Positions 48,221 through 60,278 of a stretch of DNA of 64,000 bases are shown here, in pieces. A program made the position numbers and the translations under genes. This DNA is from Aristolochia californica. Taxonomy: Eukaryota; Streptophyta; Magnoliopsida; Piperales; Aristolochiaceae. The stretch covers positions 20,841,013 through 20,905,012 of the forward strand of contig JARWKL010000007.1 in NCBI GenBank assembly GCA_029961685.1, given 5' to 3'. The notes below the pieces were generated by a model, which saw only the letters and a program-made list of their open reading frames with translations, did no database searches and was not told the origin of the DNA. Within the stretch, counting starts at the first letter, position 1; each line of letters begins with the position of its first letter.

Positions 48221-50243
48221 GAAATGATATTTTTTATTTACATTAGATATTAACTTAAATATTTTCCACACATCAACTATAAAATTTTTATTTTGTTGTG
48301 ATCTTTTCTGCCATTTTTGTTTATGGGATGAAGGGGGAGCGAAAACTCAAAGTTCTGATTTAAGAAAAAAATGTACATCTAAAATGGAAATCCACAATGC
48401 ACAAATGTACAGAGAGATATTTCCAAAGAGTGTCTGTATGTTTTAGGGATCGTATGCACTTTTTCGTTTTTATATCTAAGGTTTTGCAATCGTCGGGAAA
48501 CGGGGGAGGCGGGCGATTTTTAACTGAGTGTTGACTTCAAATCCATATGTCATTTCTTACAAAAGTATGGCCCGTTACGCATGACAAATAACTTTACAAT
48601 CATCTATGATTGTTAGCTCAACTTTTTGAATATGGGCAAAATAATGGCTTGTTTGACTCGGGCAAATATCCCAGTGCACGTTCACTTGAGAATTTAATGA
48701 GCGTTTGTTATTCTCTTTAAAAGCTTTGGATCCATAGGTCATTTGAATCTTTAACATGTTTCTGGCATACATACCCATTTTTAAAACATGTGTAGAAAAA
48801 ATCTCCTTCATGTAAAATTCCAAGATATTAGTTTTGGACTAGTGGAATTTCCGAAACTTGGATAACAAAACTTTTGTGTTCATTTGTGGTGTGTGAATAA
48901 ATTTTCTTCATTAACTTTTTTTATTGTTTTAAACTTTTTCCGTACATCAACTATGAAATTTTCATTTTGCTGTGATCTATTTGCCTTTTTTGTTTACAGG
49001 ATGAAGGGAGAGTGAAAAGCTCGAAGTTTTAATTTAAGAAAAATGTGTACATCTAAAATGGAAATGCACAATGCACATATGTAGAGAGCGATAATTCCAA
49101 AGAGTGCCTGTAATTTTTAGGGATTGTAAGCACCTTTTCGTTTTAATATCTCAGGTTTTGCAATCGTCGGGAAAAATGGGTTTCGGAGGATATTTAACTG
49201 AGTGTTGAATTGCAATCCATAAGTCATTTCATACAAAAATATCGCCCGATACGCATGATAAATCACATTACAATCATCTATGATTAATTATGTTAGCGTT
49301 TTGCAAATGGGCAAAATAATGGCATGTTTGACTCGGGTAAATATCCCACCGCAAGTTCACCTGAGAATTTAACGAGCGTTTGTTATTCTCTTTAAAATCT
49401 TTGCATCCATAGCTTATTTGAATATTTAACATGTTTCAAACATGCATATCCATTTTTAAAACATGTGTCGATGAAATGTCTGTCTTGCAAAATTCCAAGC
49501 TATTAGGGTTAAACTAGTGGAATTTCCTAAAATTGGATAAAAAAACTTTTGGGTTCATTTGTATTGGGTAAATAAATTTTCTTTATTTATATTTGCTATT
49601 GTTTTAAATTTTTTCCATACATCAACTATAAAATTTCATTTCGTTGTAAGCTTTTTTGCCTTGGTTGTTTTCGGATTGAAGGGAGAGCGAAAAGTCAAAG
49701 TTTCGATTTAACATAAAAGTGTACATCTAAATTGGAAAAGCACAATGCACAATTGTAGGGAGAGATAATTCCAAAGAGTGTCTGTAATTTTTAGGGATCG
49801 TAGGCTCTTTTAAGTTTTTATATCTCAGGTTTTACAATCGTCGGGAAAATCTGGTGGTAGAGGATTTTTAATTGAGTGTTGAATTGCAATCCATAAGTCA
49901 TTTCATACAAAAATATAGCCCGTTATGCATGATAAATCACTTTACAATCATTTATGATTGTTAGATCAAATTTTTGAGAATGGGCAAAATAATGACTTGT
50001 TAGACTCGGGTAAATATTCCACCACACGTTCACTTGAGAATTTAATGAGCGTTTGTTATTCTCGTTAAAAGCTTTGGATCCATAAGTCATTTGAATCTTT
50101 TACATGTTTCAAGCATGCATATCCATTTTTAAAACATGTGTAGAAAAAATCTCCTTCATGTAAATTTCCAGGCTTAACAGGGTTGGACTAATGGAATTTC
50201 CCAAACTTGGATAACAAAACTTTTGAGTTCATTTGTGGTGTGT
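48221..50243 (+). repeat. HOR unit, A-B-C, 2023 bp
   Basis: A at 48221, B at 48895, C at 49569. Intact CENP-B-like core at 48490-48505. The A tail and B head share private variants with 35490-35730; the B tail and C share variants with 52720-53610. Confidence 0.94.
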
Positions 50244-52265
50244 GAATAGATATTTTTTTATTTACATTAGTTATTATTTTAAATATTTTCCACACATCAA
50301 CTATAAAATTTTTATTTTGTTGTGATCTTTTCTGCCTTTTTTTTTTCGAGGGATGAAGGGGGGAGCGTAAACTCAAAGTTCTGATTTAATAAAAAAGTGT
50401 ACATCTAAAATGGAAATGCAAAATTCACAAATGTAGAGAGATATTTCCAAAGAGTGTTTGTATGTTTTAGGGATCGTATGCGCTTTTTCGTTTTTATATC
50501 TAAGGTTTTGCAATCGTCGGGAAACGGGGGAGGCAGGCGATTTTTAACTGAGTGTTGACTTCAAATCCATAAGTCATTTCTTACAAAAATATAGCCCGTT
50601 ACGCATGACAAATAACTTTACAATGATCTATGATTGTTAGCTCAACTTTTTGAATATGGGCAAAGTAATGGCTTGTTTGCCTCGGGCAAATATCCCACCG
50701 CACGTTCAATTGAGAATTTAATGAGCGTTTGTTATTCTCTTTAAAAGCTTTGGATCCATAGGTCATTTGAATCTTTAACATGTTTCTGGCATGCATATCA
50801 ATTTTTAAAACATGTGTAGAAAAAATCTCCTTCACGTAAAATTCCAAGATATTAGTTTTTGACTAGAGGAATTTCCCAAACTTGGATAACAAAACTATTG
50901 TGTTCATTTGTGGTGTGTGAATAAATTTTCTTCATTTACTTTTTTTAATATTTTAAACTTTTTTCATACGTCAACTATGAAATTTTCATTTTGCTGTGAT
51001 CTATTTGCCTTTTTTGTTTACGGGATGAAGGGAGAGCGAAAAACTCGAAGTTTTGATTTAAGAAAAATGTGTACATCTAAAACGGAAATGCACAATGCAC
51101 ATATGTAGAGAGAGATAATTCCAAAGAGTGCCTGTAATTTTTAGGGATTGTAAGCACCTTTTCGTTTTTATATCTCAGGTTTAGCAATCGTCGGGAAAAA
51201 TGGGTTGCGGAGGATTTTTAACTGAGTGTCGAATTGGAATCCATAAGTCATTTCATACAAAAATATAGCCTAATATGCATGATAAATCGCATTACAATCA
51301 TCTATGATTAATTATGTCAGCGTTTTGCAAATGGGCAAAATAATGGCATGTTTGACTCGGGTAAATATCCTACCGCAAGTTCACTAGAGAATTTAATGAG
51401 CGTTTGTTATTCTCTTTAAAAGCTTCACATCCATAGCTCATTTGCATCTTTAACATGTTTCAAACATGCATATCGATTTTTAAAACATGTGTGGATGAAA
51501 TCTCTTTCTTGCAAAATTCCAAGCTATTAGGGTTAAACTAGTGGAATTTCCAAAAATTGGATAACAAAACTTTTGTGTTCATTTGTGTTGGGTGAATAAA
51601 TTTTCTTTATTTATATTTGTTATTGTTTTAAATTTTTTCCATACATCAACTATAAAATTTTCATTTTATTGTAAGCTTTTTTGCCATGTTTGTTTCGGGA
51701 TGAAGGGAGAGCGAAAAGTCAAAGTTTTGATTTAAGAAAAAAGTGTACATCTAAAATGGAAAAGCACAATGCACAATTGTAGGGAGAGATAATTCCAAAG
51801 AGTGTCTGTAATTTTTAGGGATTGTAAGCTCTTTTTAGTTTTTATATCTCACGTTTTGCAATCGTCAGGAAAAATTGTGGCAGAGGATTTTTAAGTGAGT
51901 GTTGAATTGCAATCCATAAGTCATTTCATACAAAAATATAGCCCGTTACGCATGATAAATCACTTTACAATCATCTATGATTGTTAGATCAAATTTTTGA
52001 AAATGGGCAAAATAATGACTTGTTAGACTCGGGTAAATATCCCACCGCACGTTCACTTGAGAATTTAATGAGCGTTTGTTATTCTCTTTAAAAGCTTTGG
52101 ATCCATTGGTCATTTGAATCTTTAACATGTTTCAAGCATGCATATCCATTTTTAAAACTTGTGTTGAAAAAATCTCCTTCTTGTAAAATTCCAAGCTTAA
52201 TAGGGTTGGACTAATGGAATTTCCCAAACATGGATAACAAAACTTTTGTGTTATTTGTGGTGTGT
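50244..52265 (+). repeat. HOR unit, A-B-C, 2022 bp
   Basis: A at 50244, B at 50919, C at 51594. The A head has small changes near 50338 (a longer T run, tttttttcgaggg). Regular otherwise. Confidence 0.94.
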
Positions 52266-53615
52266 GAATAGATATTTTTTATTTACATTAGTTATTATTT
52301 TAAATATTTTCCACACATCAACTATAAAAAATTTCTTTTGTTGTGATCTTTTCTACCTTTTTTGTTTACGGGATGCAGGGGGAGCGTAAACTCGAAGTTT
52401 TTATTTAAGAAAAAAATGTACATCTAAAATGAAAATGCACAATGCACATATGTAGAGAGAGATAATTCCAAAGAGTGTCTATAATTTTTAGGGATTGTAA
52501 GCACCTTTTCGTTTTTATATCTCAGGTTTTGCAATCGTCTGGAAAAATGGGTTGCGGTGGATTTTTAACTGAGTGTTGAATTGCAATCCATAAGTCATTT
52601 CATAATAAAATATAGCCCGATATGCATGATAAATCACAATACAATCATCTATGATTAATTATGTCAGCTTTTTGCAAATGGGCAAAATAATGGCATGTTT
52701 GACTCGGGTAAATATCCCACTGCAAGTTCACCTGAGAATTTAACGACCGTTTGTTATTCTCTTTAAAAGCTTTGCGTCCATAGCTTATTTGCTTCTTTAA
52801 CATGTTTCAAACATGCATATCCATTTTTAAAACATGTGTAGATGAAATCTCTTTCTTGCAAAATTCCAACCTATTAGGGTTAAACTAGTGGAATTTCCCA
52901 AAATTGGAAAACAAAAATTTTGGGTTCATTTGTGTTGGGAGAATAAATTTTCTTTATTTATATTTGTTTTTGTTTTAAATTTTTTCTATATATCAACTAT
53001 AAAATTTTCATTTTGTTGTAAGCTTTTTTGCCTTGGTTGTTTTCGGGATGAAGGGAGAGCGAAAAGTCAAAGTTTTGTTTTAACATAAAAGTGTACATCT
53101 AAATTGGAATAGCACAATGCACAATTGTAGGGAGAGATAATTCCAAAGAGTGTCTGTAATTTTTAGGGATTGTAAGCTCTTTTTAGTTTTTATATCTCAG
53201 GTTTTGCAATCGTCGGGAAAAATTGGTGGCAGAGGATTTTTAATTGAGTGTTGAATTGCAATCCATAAGTCATTTCATACAAAAATATAGCTCGTTACGC
53301 ATGATAAATCACTTTACAATCATCTATGACTGTTAGATCAAATTTTTGAAAATGGGAAAAATAATGACTTGTTAGACTCGGGTAAATAACCCAACGCACA
53401 TTCACTTGAGAATTTAATGAGCGTTTGTTATTCTCTTTAAAAGCTTTCGATCCTTAGGTCATTTGAATCTTTAACATGTTTCAAGCATGCATATCCATTT
53501 TTAAAACAAGTGTAGAAAGAATCTCCTTCATGTAAAATTCCAGGCTTTACAGGGTTGGACTAATGGAATTTCCCAAACTTGGATAACAAAACTTTTGAGT
53601 TCATTTTGGGTGTGT
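52266..53615 (+). repeat. A/B chimera followed by C (two-monomer HOR)
   Basis: The monomer at 52266 has an A head (gatattttttatttac). It becomes B between about 52391 and 52450 (actcgaagttttt, then cacatatgtag and agataattcc) and stays B to its tail. C follows at 52941. One monomer equivalent is missing relative to A-B-C. Confidence 0.9.
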
Positions 53616-54885
53616 GAATAGATATTTTTTTATTTACATTAGTTATTATTATAATATTTTCCACACATCAACTATAAAATTTTTATTTTGTTGTGATCTT
53701 TTCTGCCTTTTTTGTTTACAGGATGAAGGGGGAGCGAAAACTCAAAGTTCTAATTTAAGAAAAAAGTGTACATCTAAAATGGAAATGCACAATGCACAAA
53801 TGTAGAGAGAGATATTCCCAAAGAGTGGCTGTATGTTTTAGGGATCGTATGCACTTTTTCGTTTTTATATCTAAGGTTTTGTAATCGTCGGGAAACGGGG
53901 GAGGCTGGCAATTTGTAACTGAGTGTTGACTTCAAATCCGTAAGTCATTTCTTACAAAAATATAGCCCTTTACGGAAGACAAATCACTTTACAATCATCT
54001 ATGATTGTTAGCCCAACTTTTTGAATATGGGCAAAATAATGGCTTGTTTGACTCGGGCAAATATCCCACCGCACGTTCACTTGAGAATTTAATGAGCGTT
54101 TGTTATTCTCTTTAAAAGCTTTGGATCGATAGGTCTTTTGAATCTTTAACACATGTTTCTGGCATGCATACCCATTTTTAAAACATGTGTAGAAAAAATT
54201 TCCTTCATGTAAAATTCCATGATATTAGTTTTGGACTAGTGAAATTTCCCAAACTTGGATAACAAAATTTTTGTGTTCATTTTGTTGTAAGCTTTTTTGC
54301 CTTGGTTGTTTTCGGGATGAAGGGAGAGCGAAAAGTGAAAGTTTTGATTTAAAAAAAAAGTGTACATCTAAAATGGAAAAGCACAATGCACAATTGTAGG
54401 GAGAGATAATTCCAAAGAGTGTCTCTAATTTTTAGGGATTGTAAGCTGTTTTTAGTTTTTATATCTCAGGTTTTGCAATCGTCAGGAAAAATTGGCTGCA
54501 GAGGATTTTTAACTGAGTGTTGAATTGAAATCCATAAGTCATTTAATAAGAAAATATAGCTCATTATGCATGATAAATCACTTTACAATCATCTATGATT
54601 GTTAGATAAAATTTTGTAAAATGGGCAAAATAATGACTTGTTAGACTCGGGTAAATATCCCCACCGCACGTTCACTTGAGAATTTAATGATCGTTTGTTA
54701 TTCTCTTTAAAAGCTTTGTATCCATAGGTCATTTGAATCTTTAACATGTTTCAAGCATGCATATCCATTTTTAAAACATGTGTAGAAAAAATCTCCTTCA
54801 TGTAAAATTCCAGGTTTAACAGGGTTGGACTAATGGAATTTCCCAAACTTGGATAACAAAAATTTTGTGTTCATTTTTGGTGTGT
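53616..54885 (+). repeat. A joined to a headless C (753 bp deletion)
   Basis: A runs from 53616 to its tail. At 54275-54282 the sequence goes from tttgtgttcat straight into tttgttgtaagc, the middle of a C head. The following B and about 80 bp of the C head are lost: the pair is 1270 bp instead of 2023. Both partners contain ttcattt at the join. Confidence 0.92.
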
Positions 54886-56906
54886 GAATAGATATTTTTT
54901 ATTTACATTAGTTATTATTTTAAATATTTACCACACATCAACTATAAAATTTTTATTTTGTTGTGATCTTTTCTGCCATTTTTTTTTACGGGATGAAGGG
55001 GGAGTGAAAACTCAAAGTTCTGATTTAAGAAAAAAGTGTACATCTAAAATGGAAATTCACAATGCGCAAATGTAGAGAGAGATATTTCCAAAGTGTGTCT
55101 GTATGTTTTAGGGATCGTATGCACTCTTTCGTTTTTATATCTAAGGTTTTGCAATCGTCGGGAAAAGGGGGAGGCGGGTGATTTTTAACTGAGTATTGAC
55201 TTCAAATCCATAAGTCATTTCTTACAAAAATATAGCCCGTTACGCATGACAAATCACTTTACAATCATCTATGATTGTTAGCTCAACTTTTTGAATATTG
55301 GCAAAATAATGGCTTGTTTGACTCGGGCAAATATCCCACCGCACGTTCACCTGAGAATTTTGCAAGCGTTTGTTATTCTCTTTAAAAGCTTTGGATGCAT
55401 AAGTCATTTGAATCTTGAACATGTTTCTGGCATGCATATCCATTTTTAAAACATGTGTAGGAAAAATCTCCTTCATGTAAAATTCCAAGATATTAGTTTT
55501 GGACTACTGGAATTTCCCGAACTTGGATAACAAAACATTTGTGTTCATTTGTGGCGTGTGAATAAATTTTCTTCATTTACTTTTTTGATTTTTTTAAACT
55601 TTTCCCGTACATCAACTTTGAAATTTTCATTTTGCTGTGATCTATTTGCCTTTTTTGTTTACGGGATGAAGGGTGAGCGAAAACTCGAAGTTTTGATTTA
55701 AGAAAAATCTGTACATCCAAAACGGAAATGCACAATGTACATATGTAGAGAGAGATAATTCCAAAGAGTGTCTATAATTTTTAGGGATTGAAAGCACCTT
55801 TTCGTTTTTATGTCTCTTGTTTTGCAATCGTCGAGAAAAATGGGTTGCAAAGGATTTTTAACTGAGTGTTGAAACTGCAATCCATATGTCATTTCATACA
55901 AAAATATAGCCCGTTATGCATGATAAATCACATTACAATCATCTATGGTTAATTATGTCAGCTTTTTGCAAATGGGCAAAATAATGGCATGTTTGACTCG
56001 GGTAAATATCCCACCGCAAGTTCACTTGAGAATTTAATGAGCGTTTGTTATTCTCTTTAAAAGCTTTGCATCCATAGCTCATTTGCATCTTTAAAATTTT
56101 TCAAACATGCATATCCATTTTTAAAACATGTGTGGATGAAATCTCTTTCTTGCAAAATTCCTAGCTATTAGGGTTACACTTGTGGAATTTCCCAAAATTG
56201 GATAACAAAACTTTTGTGTTCATTTGTGTTGGGTGAATAAATTTTCTTTATTTATATTTTTTTTTTTAAATTTTTTTCCATACATGAACCATAAAATTTT
56301 CATTTTGTTGTAAGCTTTTTGCCTTGTTTGTTTTCGGGATGAAGGGAGAGCGAAAAGTCAAAGTTTTGATTTAAGAAAAATGTGTACATCTAAAATGGAA
56401 AAGCACAATGCACAATTGTAGGGAGAGATAATTCCAAAGAGTGTCTGTAATTTTTAGGGATTGTAAGCTCTTTTTAGTTTTTATATCTCAGGTTTTGCAA
56501 TCATCGGGAAAAATAGGTGGCAGAGGATTTTTAGCTGAGTGTTGAATTGCAATCCATAAGTCATTTCATACAAAAATATAGCCCGTTACGCATGATAAAT
56601 CAATTTACAATCAACTATAATTTTTAGATCAAATTTTTGAAAATGGGCAAAATAATGACTTGTTAGACTCGGGTAAATATCCCACCGCACGTTCACTTGA
56701 AAATTTAATGAGCGTTTGTTATTCTCTATAAAAGCTTTGGATCCATAGGTCATTTGAATCTTTAACATGTTTCTGGCATGCATATCCATTTTTAAAACAT
56801 GTGTAGAAAAAATCTCCTTCATGTAAAATTCCAAGCTTAATAGGGTTGGACTAATGGAATTTCCCAAACTTGGATAGCAAAACTTTTGTGTTCTTTTGTG
56901 GTGTGT
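54886..56906 (+). repeat. HOR unit, A-B-C, 2021 bp
   Basis: A at 54886, B at 55560, C at 56235. The C tail carries the A-type motif catgtttctggcatgc near 56768 but ends in the C-type cttaatagggttgg, so a small A patch lies inside C. Confidence 0.93.
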
Positions 56907-58930
56907 GAATAGATATTTTTTATTTACATTAGTTATTATTTTAAATATTTTCCACACATCAACTATAAAATTTTTATTTTGTTGTGATCTTTTTTGCCTT
57001 TTTTGTTTACGGGATGAAGGGGGAGCGAAAACTCAAAGTTCTGATTTAAGAAAAAAGTGTACATCTAAAATGGAAATGCACAATGCACAAACATAGAGAG
57101 AGATATTTCCAAAGAGTGTCTGTATGTTTTAGGGATTGTATGCACTCTTTCGTTTTTATATCTAAGGTTTTGCAATTGTCGGGAAACGGGGGAGGCGGGC
57201 GATTTTTAATTGAGTGTTGACATCAAATCCATAAGTCATTTCTTACCAAAATATAGCCCATTACGCATGACAAATCACTTTACAATCGTCTATGATAGTT
57301 AGCTAACCTTTTTGAATATGGGCAAAATAATGGCTTGTTTGACTTGGGCAAATATCCCACCGAACGTTCACTTGAGAATTTAATGAGTGTTTGTTATTCT
57401 CTTTAAAAGCTCTGGATCCATAGGTCATTTCAAATTTTAACATTTTTCTGGCATGCATATACATTTATAAAATATGTGTAGAAAAAATCTCCTTCATGTA
57501 AAATTCCAAGATATTAGTTTTGGACTAGTGGAATTTCCCAAACTTGGATAACAAAACTTTTGTGTTCATTTGTGGTGTGTGAATAAATTTTCCTCATTTA
57601 CTTTTTTTTATTGTTTTAAACTTTTTCCGTACATCAACTACAAAATTTTCATTTTGTGGTGATCTATTTGCCTCTTTTGTTTACAGGATGAAGGGAGAGC
57701 GAAAAACTCGATGTTTTGATTTAAGAAAAATGTGTACATCTAAAACGGAAATGCACAATGCACATATGTAGAGAGAGATAATTCCGAAGAGTGTCTTTAA
57801 TTTTTAGGCATTGTAAGCGCCTTTTCGTTTTTATATCTCAGGTTTTGCAATGGTTTGGAAAAATGGGTTGTAGAGGATTTTTAACTGAGTGTTGAATTGC
57901 AATCCATAAGTCATTTCATACAAAAATATAGCCCGTTACGCATGATAAATCACATTACAATCATCCATGATTAATTATGTCAGCTTTTTGCAAATGGGCA
58001 AAATAATGGCATGTTTGACTCGGGTAAATATCCCACCGCAAGTTCACTTGAGAATTTAATGAGCGTTTGTTATTCTCTTTAAAAGATTTGCATCCATAGC
58101 TCACTTGCATCTTTAACATGTTTCATACATGCATATGCATTTTTAAAACATGTGTGGATGAAATCTCTTTCTCTCAAAATTCCAAGCTATTAGGGTTAAA
58201 CTAGTGGAATTTCCCAAAATTGGATAACAAAACTTTTGTGTTCATTTGTGTTGGGTGAATAAATTTTCTTTATTTATATTTGTTATTTTTTTAAATATTT
58301 TCCATACATCAACTAAAAAATTTTCATTTTGTTGTAAGCTTTTTGCCCTGTTTGTTTTCGGGATGAAGGGAGAGCGAAAAGTCAAAGTTTTGATTTAAGA
58401 AAAAAGTGTACATCTAAAATGGAAAAGCACAATGCACAAATGTAGGGAGAGATAATTCCAATGTGTGTTTGTAATTTTTAGGGATTGTAAGCTCTTTTAA
58501 GTTTTTATATCTCTGGTTTTGCAATCGTCACGAAAAATTGGAGGCAGAGGATTTTTAACTGAGTGTTGAATTCCAATCCATAAGTCATTTCATAATAAAA
58601 TATAGCCCGTTACACATGATAAATCACTTTACAATCATCTACGATTGTTAGATCAAATTTTTGAAAATGGGCAAAATAATGACTTGTTAGACTCGGGTAA
58701 ATATCCAACTGCACGTTCTCTTTAGAATTTAATGAGCGTTTGTTATTCTCTTTAAAATCTTTGGATCCATAGGTCTTTTGAATCTTTAACATGTTTCAAG
58801 CATGCATATCCATTTTTCAAACATGTGTAGAAAAAATCTCCTTCATGCAAAATTCCAAGCTTAATAGGGTTGGTCTAATGGAATTTCCCAAACTTGGATA
58901 ATAAAACTTTTGTGTTCATTTGTGGTGTGT
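56907..58930 (+). repeat. HOR unit, A-B-C, 2024 bp
   Basis: A at 56907, B at 57581, C at 58257. Regular order. The A shares acaaacatagagag and gacatcaaatcc with A copies further right. Confidence 0.94.
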
Positions 58931-60278
58931 GAATAGATATCTTTTATAATACATTAGTTACTATTTTAAATATTTTCCACAAATCAACTATAAAATTTTT
59001 ATTTTTTTGTCATCTTTTTTGCCTTTTTTGTTTACGGGACGAAGGGGGAGTGAAAACTCAAAGTTCTGGTTTAAGAAAAAAGTGTACATCTAAAATGGAA
59101 ATGACAATGCACAATTGTAGAGAGAGATATTTCCAAAGACTGTCTGTATGTTTTAGGGATTGTATGCACTCTTTCGTTTTTATATCTATGGTTTTGCAAT
59201 CGTCGGGAAACGGGGGAGGCGGGCGATTTTTAAGTAAGTGTTGACTTCAAATCCATTAGCCATTTCTTACAAAAATAAAGCCCCTTACGCATGACAAATC
59301 ACTTTACAACCATCTATGATTGTTAGCTCAACTTTTTGAATATGGGCAAAATAATGGTTTATTTGACTTGGGCAAATATCCCACCGCACGTTCACTTGAG
59401 AATTTAATGAGTTTTTGTTATTCTCTTTAAAAGAATTGGATCCATAGGTCATTTGAATGTTTAACATGTTTCTGGCATGCATATCCATTTTTAAAACATG
59501 TGTAGGAAAAATCTCCTTCATGTAAAATTCCAAGATATTAGATTTGGACTAGTGGAATTTCCCAAACTTGGATAACAAAAATTTTGTGTTCATTTGTGGT
59601 CTGTGAATAAATTTTCTTCATTTAATTTTTTTATTGTTTTAAACTTTTTCTATACATCAACTATGAAATTTTCATTTTCTCTGATCTGTTTGCCTTTTTT
59701 GTTTACGGGATGAAGGAAGAGCGAAAAACTCAAAGTTTTGATTTAAGAAAAATGTGTACATCTAAAACGGAAATGCACATTGCAAATATGTAGAGAGAGA
59801 TAATTCCAAAGAGTGTCTCTAATTTTTAGGGATTGTAAGCACCTTTTCGTTTTTATATCTCAGCTTTTGCAATCGTCGGGAAAAATGGGTTGCGGAGGAT
59901 TTTTAACTGAGTGTTGAATTGCTATCCATAAGTCATTTCATACAAAAATATAGCCCGTTACGCATGATAAATCATTTTAGAATCATCTATGATTGTTAGA
60001 TCAAATTTTTGAAAATGGGCAAAATAATGACTTGTTAGACTCGGGTAATTATCCCACCGCACGTTCACTTGAGAATTTGATGAGCGTTTGTTATTCTCTT
60101 TAAAAGCTTTGGATCCATAAGGTCATTTGAATCTTTAACATGTTTCAAGCATGCATATCCATTTTTAAAACATGTGTAGAAAAAATCTCCTTCATGTAAA
60201 ATACCAAGCTTAATAGGGTTGGACTAATGGAATTTCCCAAACTTGGATAACAAAATTTTGTGTTCAATTGTGGTGTGT
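58931..60278 (+). repeat. A followed by a B/C chimera (two-monomer HOR)
   Basis: A at 58931 is normal. The monomer at 59605 is B through gggttgcggagg (about 59885-59898) and C from about 59974 (gattgttag, atcaaatttttg, cttaatagggttgg). The next A follows directly. A and the B half share rare variants with the unit 1348 bp downstream. Confidence 0.91.
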
